A stretch of 64,000 nt of DNA from Polaribacter huanghezhanensis (GTDB taxonomy: Bacteria; Bacteroidota; Bacteroidia; Flavobacteriales; Flavobacteriaceae), in contig NZ_CP128595.1 in NCBI RefSeq assembly GCF_030444335.1, forward strand, positions 186,001 to 250,000, written 5' to 3'. The notes under the pieces were generated by a model. It searched no databases, was not told the DNA's origin, and was given only the letters and a program-made list of their open reading frames with translations. A program made the position numbers and the translations under genes. Positions 27,748 through 37,288 of the stretch are shown here, in pieces (within the stretch, counting starts at the first letter, position 1; each line of letters opens with the position of its first letter).

Positions 27748-28197
27748 TTATAATGTTACTGCTTCACCTCCAGCAGCTTCAATAGCAGCTTTTGCAGTAG
27801 CAGTAAATTTGTGAACAGTAATGTTTAATTTAGCTTTAAGCTCTCCACGACCTAGTATTTTAACTAATTCGGTTTTGCTAACTACTCTATTAGCGATTAA
27901 GATATCTAAAGTTACAGTATCTGTAATTTTACCTTCGTCTACTAATGTTTGTAATTTATCTAAATTAACTCCAACATATTCCTTACGGTTAATGTTTGTG
28001 AATCCAAATTTAGGAACACGTCTTTGAAGTGGCATTTGCCCTCCTTCGAATCCTATTTTTCTTGAATATCCAGAACGAGATTTCTGACCGTTGTGACCTC
28101 TAGTTGAAGTACCACCTTTACCAGAACCTTCACCTCTTGCGATTCTTTTTTCCTTTTTTACAGATCCTTCTGCGGGTTGTAAGTTATGTAAACTCAT
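27748..28197 (-). CDS. rplO: 50S ribosomal protein L15
   Basis: A 149-residue protein with the glycine-rich N terminus KKEKRIARGEGSGKGGTSTRGHNGQKSRSGYSRKIGFEGGQMPLQRRVPKFGF that threads into 23S rRNA, and the C-terminal ITVHKFTATAKAAIEAAGG. Confidence 0.98.
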   Translation of the reverse strand: MSLHNLQPAEGSVKKEKRIARGEGSGKGGTSTRGHNGQKSRSGYSRKIGFEGGQMPLQRRVPKFGFTNINRKEYVGVNLDKLQTLVDEGKITDTVTLDILIANRVVSKTELVKILGRGELKAKLNITVHKFTATAKAAIEAAGGEAVTL

Positions 28198-28211
28198 TTC
28201 TATATATGTCT

Positions 28212-28394
28212 TTATTTAATTTCCTCGAAAGAAACTAAGTGTTTTACTGTATTTACCATACCAATAATAGAAGGAGTTGCCTCGTGCTCTACTACTTGGT
28301 TCATTTTACGTAAACCTAATGCTTCTAAAGTTCTTTTTTGACTTTGAAGGCGTCCGATTTTGCTTTTTACTTGCTTAACTCTAATTTTTGCCAT
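28212..28394 (-). CDS. rpmD: 50S ribosomal protein L30
   Basis: A 60-residue protein: IRVKQVKSKIGRLQSQKRTLEALGLRKMNQVVEHEATPSIIGMVNTVKHLVSF. Its length and position between rpsE and rplO are standard. Confidence 0.97.
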   Translation of the reverse strand: MAKIRVKQVKSKIGRLQSQKRTLEALGLRKMNQVVEHEATPSIIGMVNTVKHLVSFEEIK

Positions 28395-28405
28395 CGTTCT
28401 TAGAT

Positions 28406-28930
28406 TTATCCGTTAAATACTTTTTCTAAAGAAATTCCTCTTTGTTTTGCAATTGTAACTGCACTACGCAATTGTAATAAAGCATCTAATGTTGCTTTTA
28501 CTACATTGTGAGGGTTAGAAGAACCTTGAGATTTTGATAATACATCATGTACTCCTACAGACTCTAATACCGCACGTACAGCACCACCAGCAATAACTCC
28601 GGTACCATGTGAAGCAGGCTTTAAAAATACTTTTGCTCCACCAAATTTTCCTTTTTGTTCATGAGGTAAAGTTCCATTTAAAATTGGAATTCTAACTAAA
28701 TTTTTCTTTGCGTCTTCAATTGATTTTGCAATTGCAGATGCAACATCTTTAGATTTACCTAATCCATGACCAACTACTCCGTTACCATCTCCTACAACAA
28801 CAATTGCAGAAAATCCAAAAGCTCTACCTCCTTTAGTTACTTTAGTAACACGTTGTACACCAACTAAATGATCTACAAGTTCTAATCCGCTAGGTTTTAC
28901 TCTTTCTACGTTTTTATAATTTTGATACAT
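28406..28930 (-). CDS. rpsE: 30S ribosomal protein S5
   Basis: A fidelity protein of 174 residues. The N-terminal double-stranded-RNA-binding-like domain includes [41 protein letters not shown]; the second domain has [50 protein letters not shown]. Confidence 0.98.
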   Translation of the reverse strand: MYQNYKNVERVKPSGLELVDHLVGVQRVTKVTKGGRAFGFSAIVVVGDGNGVVGHGLGKSKDVASAIAKSIEDAKKNLVRIPILNGTLPHEQKGKFGGAKVFLKPASHGTGVIAGGAVRAVLESVGVHDVLSKSQGSSNPHNVVKATLDALLQLRSAVTIAKQRGISLEKVFNG

Positions 28931-28940
28931 AATAAACTTC

Positions 28941-29291
28941 TTAAAATTTTAAACCAGCTTCTCTAGCAGCTTCTGCTAATACTTTTATTCTACCATGATA
29001 TAAATACCCATTTCTATCAAAAGAAATTGTTTCTACACCAGCTTTCATAGCTTTTTCTGCTATTGATTTTCCAACTGATGCAGCAGTTTCTAATTTAGAA
29101 CCTGTTGCAACATCTTTATCTCTAGAAGAAGCAGCTACCAATGTAACACCAGTAACGTCATCTACTAATTGAGCATATATTTCTTTATTACTTCTAAAAA
29201 CAGATAACCTTGGCTGAGCCGCAGTACCAGAAACAACTTTTCTAATTCTATTTTTAATTCTTTGTCTTCTTTCAAGCTTTGATAATGCCAT
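28941..29291 (-). CDS. rplR: 50S ribosomal protein L18
   Basis: A 5S rRNA-binding protein, 116 residues. Family blocks are [20 protein letters not shown] ([20 protein letters not shown]), [44 protein letters not shown]. Confidence 0.98.
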   Translation of the reverse strand: MALSKLERRQRIKNRIRKVVSGTAAQPRLSVFRSNKEIYAQLVDDVTGVTLVAASSRDKDVATGSKLETAASVGKSIAEKAMKAGVETISFDRNGYLYHGRIKVLAEAAREAGLKF

Positions 29292-29302
29292 AATGCTATA
29301 TA

Positions 29303-29848
29303 TTATGCAGATTTACCTGCTTTTCTTCTTAATTGTTCTCCTACAAATTTAACTCCTTTACCTTTGTATGGCTCTGGTGCACGGAAAGAACGAATCTTTG
29401 CGGCAATTTGACCAACCAATTGTTTATCATGAGAAGTTAATTTAACGATTGGGTTTTTCCCTTTTTCAGATACTGTTTCTACCTTAACTTCTGGAGCTAA
29501 TTCTAAAACAATATTATGAGAAAAACCTAATGCTAAATCTAATTTTTGTCCTTGGTTTGAAGCTCTATAACCTACCCCAACTAATTCTAAATCTTTAGTC
29601 CAACCTTTACTAACTCCTTCAATCATATTAAATACTAATGATCTATATAATCCGTGAGCAGATTTATGAGGTTTGCTATCAGATGGTCTGTTTAAAATAA
29701 CAGTATCACCTTCTATCTTTACAGTAATATCGCCAGAAATCTCTTGAGATAATTCTCCTAACTTTCCTTTTACCGTTACTACATTTCCATCGATGTTTAA
29801 TTCAACTCCGGCTGGAATGCTTACTGGGTTTTTTCCTATTCTTGACAT
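29303..29848 (-). CDS. rplF: 50S ribosomal protein L6
   Basis: A 181-residue protein of two related domains. It opens [17 protein letters not shown] and carries the C-terminal signature [16 protein letters not shown]. Confidence 0.98.
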   Translation of the reverse strand: MSRIGKNPVSIPAGVELNIDGNVVTVKGKLGELSQEISGDITVKIEGDTVILNRPSDSKPHKSAHGLYRSLVFNMIEGVSKGWTKDLELVGVGYRASNQGQKLDLALGFSHNIVLELAPEVKVETVSEKGKNPIVKLTSHDKQLVGQIAAKIRSFRAPEPYKGKGVKFVGEQLRRKAGKSA

Positions 29849-29860
29849 CTTACTATAGTA

Positions 29861-30259
29861 TTAATAAACGTAACAAATTACTTCTCCTCCAACATTCTCT
29901 TGACGTGCTTTCTTGTTAGTCATCACACCTTTAGATGTTGAAACGATTGCAATACCAAGACCGTTTAATACTCTAGGCATTTCTAATGCGTTAACGTATT
30001 TACGTAAACCTGGCGTACTGATTCGTTCTAGTTTTCTAATTACTGATTCTTTTGTTTCTCTATCATATTTTAAAGCTATTTTGATCGTTCCTTGAACTGA
30101 TTCGTCATTGAACTGGTAGCTTAAAATATATCCTTGATCAAACAAAATTTTTGTCATTTCCTTCTTCAAGTTCGAAGCTGGAATTTCTACAACTCTGTGT
30201 CCTGCAGCGATTGCATTTCTAACTCTCGTTAAAAAATCCGCGATTGGATCTGTATACAT
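29861..30259 (-). CDS. rpsH: 30S ribosomal protein S8
   Basis: A 16S central-domain protein, 132 residues: [36 protein letters not shown] and the C-terminal [31 protein letters not shown]. Unlike its neighbours it is preceded by a 152-nt gap with a terminator-like hairpin and a promoter match. In E. coli S8 represses the spc operon. Confidence 0.98.
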   Translation of the reverse strand: MYTDPIADFLTRVRNAIAAGHRVVEIPASNLKKEMTKILFDQGYILSYQFNDESVQGTIKIALKYDRETKESVIRKLERISTPGLRKYVNALEMPRVLNGLGIAIVSTSKGVMTNKKARQENVGGEVICYVY

Positions 30260-30359
30260 ATTTATTTAAAATTGCGATTTTGGTTTTTAATTACCTCTAT
30301 TTATGCTACAGAATTCTCTGTGATAATTAAACCTGAAATCAGTTAATGTTTATTTACTC

Positions 30360-30397
30360 AAAAAAAATAGAGCGTGCAAAGATACACATTCTATTTT
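30360..30397 (-). terminator. Possible terminator after rpsN
   Basis: On the minus strand AAAATAGA (30397-30390) pairs with TCTATTTT (30371-30364), and a T-run follows. Inside the loop GTG and CAC can pair. It starts 15 nt after the rpsN stop. The same loop holds a promoter -7 match, so the two signals overlap. Confidence 0.5.
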
Positions 30398-30406
30398 ATT
30401 TTACAG
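30376..30406 (-). promoter_or_regulatory. Possible internal promoter upstream of rpsH
   Basis: TATCTTTG (30384 down to 30377, followed by C) is an exact -7 match. CTG, one base off the -33 TTG, is 19 nt upstream (30406-30404). Transcription from here would begin about 110 nt before rpsH. Confidence 0.5.
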
Positions 30407-30411
30407 GGTTT

Positions 30412-30681
30412 TTACCAACTTGCTTTTCTAACACCTGGTATTAATCCTTGGTTTGCCATTTCACGGAATGTCACACGTGATATTCCGAATGTACGCATAT
30501 ACCCTTTTGGTCTTCCTGTTAGTTTGCATCTGTTGTGCATTCTAACTGGAGAAGCGTTCTTAGGTAACTTTTGTAATGCTTCGTAATCTCCAGCTTCTTT
30601 CAAAGCTTTTCTTTTCTCAGCGTATTTAGCTACTGTTTTTGCTCTTTTTACCTCACGGGCTTTCATTGATTCTTTAGCCAT
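30412..30681 (-). CDS. rpsN: 30S ribosomal protein S14
   Basis: An 89-residue protein, the longer zinc-less form. The C-terminal block is [41 protein letters not shown], and the CxxC pairs of the short zinc form are absent. Confidence 0.98.
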   Translation of the reverse strand: MAKESMKAREVKRAKTVAKYAEKRKALKEAGDYEALQKLPKNASPVRMHNRCKLTGRPKGYMRTFGISRVTFREMANQGLIPGVRKASW

Positions 30682-30684
30682 GTC

Positions 30685-31236
30685 TTAATTTTTTTTAAAT
30701 GGTAAACCTAATTCTCCTAATAATGACTTCGCTTCTTTATCGGTATCTGCAGATGTTACAAATGCAATATCCATTCCTCCGATTTTATTTACTTTATCAA
30801 TATTAATTTCTGGATAGATAATTTGTTCAGTAATTCCTAAATTATAATTACCTCTACCGTCAAAACCATTTGCTTTGATACCGTTAAAATCTCTAACACG
30901 TGGTAAAGATGCAGTTACTAATCTATCTAAAAATTCGTACATTTTTTCTCCTCTTAACGTAACCATCACACCAATTGGCATTCCTTTACGTAATTTAAAG
31001 TTTGCAACATCTTTTTTAGATAAAGTAGCAATTGGTTTTTGTCCTGTAATTGTAGCCAACTCTTCAAGAGCATAATCTATCAATTTTTTATCTGCTATAG
31101 CTGCACCAACACCTTTACTAACTACAATTTTTTGTAATTTAGGCACTTGCATAATATTGCTATATCCAAATTCTTCTGTAAGAGCACTTACTACTCGGCT
31201 CTTATATTCTGCTTTTAATCTTGGTACGTAACTCAT
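30685..31236 (-). CDS. rplE: 50S ribosomal protein L5
   Basis: A 5S rRNA-binding protein of the central protuberance, 183 residues. Family blocks are [55 protein letters not shown] and [16 protein letters not shown]. Confidence 0.98.
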   Translation of the reverse strand: MSYVPRLKAEYKSRVVSALTEEFGYSNIMQVPKLQKIVVSKGVGAAIADKKLIDYALEELATITGQKPIATLSKKDVANFKLRKGMPIGVMVTLRGEKMYEFLDRLVTASLPRVRDFNGIKANGFDGRGNYNLGITEQIIYPEINIDKVNKIGGMDIAFVTSADTDKEAKSLLGELGLPFKKN

Positions 31237-31238
31237 GA

Positions 31239-31547
31239 TTATATTGCTTTTTTAGTTTTCTTAGAGATTCTAGTTTTAGTATCTCCTTCTACTGTATATC
31301 CTACTCTTACTGCTTTTCCACCTTCTACTAACGATAAGTTAGAGATATGAATGGAAGCTTCTTTCTTTACGATTCCTCCTTGTGGACTTTGAGCGCTAGG
31401 TTTTGTGTGTTTTGAAATCATATTAACACCTTCAACTATAGCTCTATTTTTATCTCTAAGGATTTGTAAAACTTTTCCTTCTGATCCTTTATGATCTCCT
31501 GCGATTACTGTAACAGTATCTCCTGATTTGATTTTAAACTTTGTCAT
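31239..31547 (-). CDS. rplX: 50S ribosomal protein L24
   Basis: An assembly-initiator protein with a KOW motif: [25 protein letters not shown], followed by [14 protein letters not shown]. It has 102 residues and lies two bases before rplE. Confidence 0.98.
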   Translation of the reverse strand: MTKFKIKSGDTVTVIAGDHKGSEGKVLQILRDKNRAIVEGVNMISKHTKPSAQSPQGGIVKKEASIHISNLSLVEGGKAVRVGYTVEGDTKTRISKKTKKAI

Positions 31548-31560
31548 CGTCTTATCTCTT

Positions 31561-31929
31561 TTAAAGCACTTCAGGTGCTAATGATACAATTTTCATGAAT
31601 TGTTTCTCACGAAGTTCACGAGCAACTGGTCCAAATACACGTGTTCCTCTCATTTCCTCTGTAGGATTTAAAAGCACACAAGCATTGTCATCAAATCTGA
31701 TGTAAGACCCATCTTTACGTCTAACTTCTTTCTTTGTACGAACAACTACTGCTCTAGAAACTTGACCTTTCTTTACAGTTCCGTTTGGAGTTGCTGCTTT
31801 AACTGTAACAACAATTTTATCTCCAACTCTAGCGTAACGCTTTCTTGTTCCTCCTAAAACGCGGATTACTAAAACTTCTTTAGCTCCAGTATTATCTGCT
31901 ACTTTTAATCTTGATTCTGTCTGTAACAT
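31561..31929 (-). CDS. rplN: 50S ribosomal protein L14
   Basis: A 122-residue protein: [61 protein letters not shown] and [14 protein letters not shown] are the conserved regions. It lies one base after rpsQ. Confidence 0.98.
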   Translation of the reverse strand: MLQTESRLKVADNTGAKEVLVIRVLGGTRKRYARVGDKIVVTVKAATPNGTVKKGQVSRAVVVRTKKEVRRKDGSYIRFDDNACVLLNPTEEMRGTRVFGPVARELREKQFMKIVSLAPEVL

Positions 31930-31930
31930 A

Positions 31931-32188
31931 TTATTTAGCTCTTTCTAGGATTTCTACTAATCTCCAACGTTTAGATTTACTTAAAGGTCTTGTTTCCATG
32001 ATCTTTACAGTATCTCCAACATTACAATCGTTTGTCTCATCGTGTGCAACGTACTTCTTCGTTTTTAAAACGAACTTCCCATACATTGGGTGCTTTGTTC
32101 TTTTTACCTCAGCAACAACAATAGATTTCTCCATTTTGTTACTAGATACTACACCAATTCTCTCTTTTCTAAGATTTCTTTTTTCCAT
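31931..32188 (-). CDS. rpsQ: 30S ribosomal protein S17
   Basis: An 85-residue OB-fold protein: [70 protein letters not shown]. Confidence 0.98.
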   Translation of the reverse strand: MEKRNLRKERIGVVSSNKMEKSIVVAEVKRTKHPMYGKFVLKTKKYVAHDETNDCNVGDTVKIMETRPLSKSKRWRLVEILERAK

Positions 32189-32206
32189 CTTTAAAACTGA
32201 CTACAA

Positions 32207-32398
32207 TTATTGTAAATCTCTTTTTGTTAACTCTGTAGCAATTCTTGCAACAGATTTTCTTAAGGCTCTTAACTGTATTGGATTTTCCAACGGAGAAATC
32301 GCGTGAGCCATTTTTAAATCAGTATAGTTTTTTTTCAACGTACCAAGATTTTCTTGCAAATCTGCAGTTGATAATTCTTTAATTTCTGACTGTTTCAT
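32207..32398 (-). CDS. rpmC: 50S ribosomal protein L29
   Basis: A 63-residue two-helix protein near the exit tunnel: EIKELSTADLQENLGTLKKNYTDLKMAHAISPLENPIQLRALRKSVARIATEL. Confidence 0.97.
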   Translation of the reverse strand: MKQSEIKELSTADLQENLGTLKKNYTDLKMAHAISPLENPIQLRALRKSVARIATELTKRDLQ

Positions 32399-32410
32399 TT
32401 TCTTATCGAA

Positions 32411-32839
32411 TTAAGCGTTATCAAAATCGCGAGCGATTATAAACTTAGTTTTTACTGGAAGTTTTTGAGCGGCTAAACGAAGTGCTTCTTTTGCAACTTC
32501 GATTGGTACACCACCAACTTCAAACAAAATTCTTCCTGGCTTTATAACAGCAACGAAATATTCTGGAGCTCCTTTACCTTTACCCATACGTACTTCTAAT
32601 GGTTTCTTGGTAATCGGCTTGTCTGGAAAGATTTTAATCCATAACTGACCTTCTCTTTTCATATGACGAGTTGCCGCAATACGAGCTGCTTCTATTTGAC
32701 GAGATGTTAGTAAGTTCTGATCTAAAGATTTAATTCCAAACATTCCGTTTGAAAGTTGAGTCCCTCTACCAGAGTTTCCTGTCATGTTCCCCTTCGCTTT
32801 CTGTACCTTACGGTATTTTACTCTTTTAGGCTGTAACAT
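32411..32839 (-). CDS. rplP: 50S ribosomal protein L16
   Basis: A 142-residue protein near the A-site t[96 protein letters not shown]. Confidence 0.98.
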   Translation of the reverse strand: MLQPKRVKYRKVQKAKGNMTGNSGRGTQLSNGMFGIKSLDQNLLTSRQIEAARIAATRHMKREGQLWIKIFPDKPITKKPLEVRMGKGKGAPEYFVAVIKPGRILFEVGGVPIEVAKEALRLAAQKLPVKTKFIIARDFDNA

Positions 32840-32861
32840 TTTTAATTTCTAATTTTAAAAA

Positions 32862-33569
32862 TTATTTTCTTCTACGAGATTGTTGTTTCTTATTAGCTCC
32901 ACCTTGTTTTTTTGACAAACCAACTAACGGAGATAATTCTCTTTTTCCATAAACCTCGCCCTTCATAATCCATACTTTAACTCCGATTCTACCGTAAGTT
33001 GTATGAGATTCTACAAGTGCATAATCTATATCTGCTCTAAAAGTAGAAAGAGGAATTCTACCTTCTTTATAGTGTTCAGAACGTGCCATTTCAGCTCCAT
33101 TTAAACGACCTGAAATTTGGATTTTAATCCCTTCAGAATTCATTCTCATTGCAGCAGCAATAGCCATCTTAATTGCACGTTTGTACGAAATTCTATTTTC
33201 AATTTGACGAGCAACACTAGAAGCAACTAATTTTGCATCTAATTCTGGGCGTTTAATTTCAAAAATATTAATCTGTACTTCTTTACCAGTAATTTTCTTA
33301 AGTTCTTCTTTTAACTTGTCTACCTCTTGCCCACCTTTTCCGATAATAATACCAGGTCTAGCAGTAGTGATAGTAACGGTTACAAGTTTAAGCGTACGCT
33401 CAATAATAACTCTAGATACACTTGCTTTAAATAATCTAGCATTTACATACTTTCTTATTTTGTCATCTTCAGCTAATTTATCTCCGTAGTCATTTCCACC
33501 ATACCAGTTAGATTCCCAACCTCTGATGATTCCTAAACGAAGTCCTATTGGATTTGTTTTTTGTCCCAT
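32862..33569 (-). CDS. rpsC: 30S ribosomal protein S3
   Basis: A mRNA-entry protein, 235 residues. It opens [23 protein letters not shown], has the KH-type RNA-binding loop [20 protein letters not shown], and ends with [16 protein letters not shown] and a basic tail ([10 protein letters not shown]). Confidence 0.98.
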   Translation of the reverse strand: MGQKTNPIGLRLGIIRGWESNWYGGNDYGDKLAEDDKIRKYVNARLFKASVSRVIIERTLKLVTVTITTARPGIIIGKGGQEVDKLKEELKKITGKEVQINIFEIKRPELDAKLVASSVARQIENRISYKRAIKMAIAAAMRMNSEGIKIQISGRLNGAEMARSEHYKEGRIPLSTFRADIDYALVESHTTYGRIGVKVWIMKGEVYGKRELSPLVGLSKKQGGANKKQQSRRRK

Positions 33570-33580
33570 GTCTACTTTAA

Positions 33581-33988
33581 TTATTTGCTTTCAATATTTT
33601 TACTACCTAACTCTAAAGTAACGTGATTAGAACGCTTACGAATTCTATGAGCACGTCCTTGCGGAGCTGGTCTTAATCTTTTTAACATCCCTGCGCTGTC
33701 TACACAAATAGACTTCACATATAATCCAGCTTCTTCAATAGATGCATCTTCATTTTTAGCTTGCCAGTTTGCGATTGCAGACAATAACAATTTCTCTAAA
33801 TTAATAGATGCTTCTTTTGAACTGAATTTTAAAATTTGTAGTGCTTTTTCTACTTCTACACCTCTTACTAAATCCGCTACTAAACGCATTTTTCTTGGTG
33901 ATGTAGGACAGTTAGTAAGCTTAGCTAAAGCTTTTTGCTTTCTCGCTTCTTTTAACTGTTCTGCCATGTTATGTTTACGAACTCCCAT
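33581..33988 (-). CDS. rplV: 50S ribosomal protein L22
   Basis: A 135-residue protein that lines the exit tunnel: [35 protein letters not shown], and the hairpin region [30 protein letters not shown]. Confidence 0.98.
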   Translation of the reverse strand: MGVRKHNMAEQLKEARKQKALAKLTNCPTSPRKMRLVADLVRGVEVEKALQILKFSSKEASINLEKLLLSAIANWQAKNEDASIEEAGLYVKSICVDSAGMLKRLRPAPQGRAHRIRKRSNHVTLELGSKNIESK

Positions 33989-33994
33989 TTCCTA

Positions 33995-34273
33995 CTATTT
34001 TTTACCTTTATTTTTTGCACCTGCGTGTCCTCTAAAAGAACGTGTTGGTGAAAACTCTCCTAATTTATGCCCTACCATGTTTTCAGTAACATATACTGGT
34101 ACAAACTGCTTTCCGTTGTGAACTGCAATTGTTTGTCCAACAAAATCAGGAGTAATCATCGTTGCTCTTGACCAAGTTTTAATTACTGATTTGCTTTCTG
34201 ATGCTACATTAGCTAAAACTTTCTTTTCTAACTTGTAGTGAACGTAAGGTCCTTTTTTTAATGATCTTGCCAT
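33995..34273 (-). CDS. rpsS: 30S ribosomal protein S19
   Basis: A 92-residue head protein: [72 protein letters not shown]. Confidence 0.98.
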   Translation of the reverse strand: MARSLKKGPYVHYKLEKKVLANVASESKSVIKTWSRATMITPDFVGQTIAVHNGKQFVPVYVTENMVGHKLGEFSPTRSFRGHAGAKNKGKK

Positions 34274-34279
34274 AACTTA

Positions 34280-35104
34280 TTATTTCTTTCTACGTTCTAA
34301 AATATACTTATTACTAGCTTTCGTTTTAGATCTAGTTTTGAATCCTTTAGCAGGAATTCCGTTTCTTGATCTTGGATGCCCTCCAGAAGATTTCCCTTCA
34401 CCACCTCCCATTGGGTGATCAACTGGGTTCATTACTACTGGTCTAGTTCTTGGACGTCTACCTAACCATCTACTTCTACCCGCTTTACCAGATACTAGTA
34501 ATTGATGATCAGAATTAGAAACAACTCCAATAGTTGCCATACATGTTAACAAGATTAATCTTGTTTCCCCTGAAGGTAACTTCACTGTTGCATATTTTCC
34601 GTCTCTTGCCATTAACTGCGCAAAAGATCCTGCAGAACGAGCCATAACAGCTCCTTGTCCTGGACGTAATTCAATACAAGAAATTGTAGTTCCTAATGGT
34701 ATCTCACTTAACAACATTGCATTTCCAATTTCTGGACCTACACCTGCTCCTGATACAATAGTTTGACCTACTTCTAATCCGTTTTGTGCAATCACATAAC
34801 GTTTTTCTCCATCAGTATAACTAACTAAAGCAATAAATGCTGTACGATTTGGATCGTATTCGATAGTTTTTACTGTTGCAGGCATACCTGTCTTATCTCT
34901 TTTGAAATCGATAATACGGTATTTTTGTTTATGACCACCTCCAATATTACGAGTTGTCATTCTACCTTGATTGTTTCGACCTCCAGATCTTTTTTTCGGA
35001 GCTAATAAGCTTTTTTCCGGCTTGTCAGTAGTAATGGTGTCGAACCCATTTACTACTCTAAAACGCTGACCTGGTGTTACTGGTTTTAATTTTCTAACTG
35101 ACAT
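34280..35104 (-). CDS. rplB: 50S ribosomal protein L2
   Basis: A 274-residue protein near the peptidyl transferase centre: [32 protein letters not shown], then [35 protein letters not shown], which contains the conserved histidine loop. Confidence 0.98.
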   Translation of the reverse strand: MSVRKLKPVTPGQRFRVVNGFDTITTDKPEKSLLAPKKRSGGRNNQGRMTTRNIGGGHKQKYRIIDFKRDKTGMPATVKTIEYDPNRTAFIALVSYTDGEKRYVIAQNGLEVGQTIVSGAGVGPEIGNAMLLSEIPLGTTISCIELRPGQGAVMARSAGSFAQLMARDGKYATVKLPSGETRLILLTCMATIGVVSNSDHQLLVSGKAGRSRWLGRRPRTRPVVMNPVDHPMGGGEGKSSGGHPRSRNGIPAKGFKTRSKTKASNKYILERRKK

Positions 35105-35118
35105 TCTTGTCTTTTTAC

Positions 35119-35409
35119 TTAAAGATTGTTATAAAAATCTATAGTTTCTCCTTCTGCTAACTGCACAATTGCTTTCTTGTAAGCACCTTTCATTCCTGTA
35201 ACCATACCTTTCTTTGTGAATTTAGTATTTCTTTGAACAGGGTAATTCATTGTTCTTACAGCTGAAATTGCAACTCCATAAGCAGCTTCAATAGCTCCTT
35301 TGATTTCCAATTTGTTAGCTCTTTTATCTACAACAAATGCATAACGATTATTTAACTCGCTATCGGTTGTTGCTTTTTCGGTAATAATAGGTTTAATTAA
35401 AATATTCAT
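35119..35409 (-). CDS. rplW: 50S ribosomal protein L23
   Basis: A 96-residue exit-tunnel protein and docking site for SRP and trigger factor: [43 protein letters not shown]. Confidence 0.98.
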   Translation of the reverse strand: MNILIKPIITEKATTDSELNNRYAFVVDKRANKLEIKGAIEAAYGVAISAVRTMNYPVQRNTKFTKKGMVTGMKGAYKKAIVQLAEGETIDFYNNL

Positions 35410-35414
35410 TGCTA

Positions 35415-36044
35415 TTATTTGCTAAAATTTGATTCAACTCCTTCTAAAGAACCTTCAGTAAACACAACTTTATTTGCGTTTAAAACTCCGTAAGTGCTTA
35501 TATCTGAACCACTTACAACTTTAGTTCTTTTTAAATTTCGTGATGACAAATATACATTATTATTTGACTCAGCCAACACAAACAAAGATTTTTTGTTTTC
35601 TAACCCTAATGCTTTCAATACATTAACAAAATTCTTAGTTTTTACTGTTTCAAAATCGAAGTTCTCAACAACTACTAAGTTTTTATCTTTTGCTTGTGTA
35701 CTTAACGCAGATTTACGAGCTAAACGCTTTAAATTTTTGTTTAGTTTGAAAGAGTAATTTCTTGGTCTTGGTCCGAACATACGTCCTCCACCTCTAAAAA
35801 CACCAGACTTGATAGAACCTGCTCTTGCAGTACCAGTTCCTTTTTGTTTTTTAATCTTTCTTGTACTACCAGAAATCTCAGCTCTTTCTTTCGATTTGTG
35901 AGTTCCTTGTCTTTTATTTGCCAAATGCTGCTTTACATCTAAATATATAGCATGCTTATTTGGTTCTATTCCGAATACATCGTTAGAAAGTTCAACTTTT
36001 CTACCTGTATCTTTTCCTGTAATATCTAAAACTGCTACTTTCAT
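35415..36044 (-). CDS. rplD: 50S ribosomal protein L4
   Basis: A 209-residue protein with the conserved tunnel loop [60 protein letters not shown]. In E. coli L4 represses the S10 operon by binding its leader. Here rplD lies two genes downstream of a hairpin-rich leader, and its ATG overlaps the rplC stop by one base. Confidence 0.98.
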   Translation of the reverse strand: MKVAVLDITGKDTGRKVELSNDVFGIEPNKHAIYLDVKQHLANKRQGTHKSKERAEISGSTRKIKKQKGTGTARAGSIKSGVFRGGGRMFGPRPRNYSFKLNKNLKRLARKSALSTQAKDKNLVVVENFDFETVKTKNFVNVLKALGLENKKSLFVLAESNNNVYLSSRNLKRTKVVSGSDISTYGVLNANKVVFTEGSLEGVESNFSK

Positions 36045-36661
36045 TATTTCTGAATAGTTACGTAAGCATTTTTGTGTCCAGGAACTGCTCCTTTAACAAC
36101 AAGTAGGTTTTTATCTGCAACCACTTTTAATACTTTTAGATTCTGTACTTTAATTGTATCTCCACCCATTCTTCCTGCCATTCGCATTCCTTTGAATACT
36201 CTAGCTGGATAAGATGCCGCTCCAATAGATCCTGGCGCTCTTAAACGGTTATGTTGCCCGTGAGTTGCTTGACCAACTCCAGCAAATCCATGACGTTTTA
36301 CAACCCCTTGGAAACCTTTACCTTTAGAAGTTCCTGATACATCTACGAATTCACCTTCTTCAAAGTGCTCAACTGTAATTGAATCTCCTAATTTATACTC
36401 TTCTTCAAATCCTTGGAATTCTATGACTTTTCTTTTAGCAGATGTACCAGCTTTTTTAAAGTGTCCATCTAAAGCTTTATTAGAGCTTTTTGCTTTTTTG
36501 TCATCGAAACCAAGTTGTAAGGCGTTGTAGCCGTCAACCTCTTCGGTTCTGACTTGGGTAACAACGCAAGGACCTGCTTCGATTACTGTACAAGGAATAT
36601 TCTTCCCGTTTTCGTCGAATAAGCTGGTCATTCCTATTTTTCTTCCTATTAACCCAGACAT
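36044..36661 (-). CDS. rplC: 50S ribosomal protein L3
   Basis: A 205-residue assembly-initiating protein: [85 protein letters not shown]. It is the first gene after a 302-nt non-coding leader. Confidence 0.98.
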   Translation of the reverse strand: MSGLIGRKIGMTSLFDENGKNIPCTVIEAGPCVVTQVRTEEVDGYNALQLGFDDKKAKSSNKALDGHFKKAGTSAKRKVIEFQGFEEEYKLGDSITVEHFEEGEFVDVSGTSKGKGFQGVVKRHGFAGVGQATHGQHNRLRAPGSIGAASYPARVFKGMRMAGRMGGDTIKVQNLKVLKVVADKNLLVVKGAVPGHKNAYVTIQK

Positions 36662-36963
36662 TCTGTTTAGATTTAAGACGTTAGATTTATATCCATCGCG
36701 TCTATATTAATAATTAATTTTTTGAAACTTACGTTTCTTTCGTCTTTCTAGAAATTCGTTCAAAAAAAACAGCGTTAAACATGTTCAACGCTGAATATGT
36801 TTTTACCGTTTTTCCTTCGCGAAACCCTCCGGACATGTATATTCTGAATACCTTCAGAATTTTTATTTTTATCTCTTTTATGAGATTCCGATTTTCATCG
36901 GAGTGTAAATGATACTAAATGCTTTCAGTCTATAAAATAAACTGAAAGCCTCGTTTTATTTAC
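36662..36963 (-). promoter_or_regulatory. 302-nt structured leader between rpsJ and rplC
   Basis: No gene is visible. On the minus strand the gap holds, in order, five hairpins. Stems lie at 36949-36941/36929-36921 (GCTTTCAGT), 36904-36897/36892-36885 (8 bp, TTTC-type loop), 36886-36882/36875-36871 (ATCTC, alternative to the previous one), 36860-36853/36848-36841 (perfect 8 bp) and a terminator at 36793-36770. Between the last two is a GC-rich block (36814-36833) that stands out in AT-rich sequence. No exact TAnnTTTG lies between the terminator and rplC, so read-through or a non-consensus promoter must drive rplC. Confidence 0.6.
36762..36793 (-). terminator. Terminator or attenuator upstream of rplC
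   Basis: On the minus strand CAGCGTTGAA and TTTAACGCTG form a 10-bp stem with one G-U pair around a CATG loop, directly followed by eight Ts. It lies about 100 nt before the rplC start. Confidence 0.78.
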
Positions 36964-37269
36964 TTATACTTTGATCTCAACTTCTACACCGCTTGGTAAC
37001 TCAAGTTTCATTAAAGCATCAATAGTTTTCGAAGAAGAACTATAAATGTCTAATAATCTTTTGTAAGCAGATAATTGAAATTGCTCTCTAGATTTTTTGT
37101 TTACGTGTGGTGAACGTAATACTGTAAAAATCTTTTTATTTGTTGGTAAAGGAATTGGACCATTTACTAATGCTCCTGTACTCTTTACTGTCTTTACGAT
37201 TTTCTCAGCAGATTTATCTACTAAATTGTAATCATAAGACTTTAATTTGATTCTAATTTTTTGACTCAT
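36964..37269 (-). CDS. rpsJ: 30S ribosomal protein S10
   Basis: A 101-residue protein, also a transcription antitermination factor (NusE): [61 protein letters not shown]. It follows fusA by 19 nt and is cut off from rplC by a leader with a terminator, so it belongs to the str unit here. Confidence 0.98.
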   Translation of the reverse strand: MSQKIRIKLKSYDYNLVDKSAEKIVKTVKSTGALVNGPIPLPTNKKIFTVLRSPHVNKKSREQFQLSAYKRLLDIYSSSSKTIDALMKLELPSGVEVEIKV

Positions 37270-37288
37270 TTTTTATCTATTTAGTAAA

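Noticed and set aside
30374..30586. 70-codon frame antisense to rpsN
   Set aside because: Mostly reversed S14 codons; the N-terminal part lies in the rpsN-rpsH gap, which is better explained as regulatory.
31911..32306. 131-codon frame antisense to rpsQ and rpmC
   Set aside because: Overlaps two universal ribosomal genes and shows no protein features.
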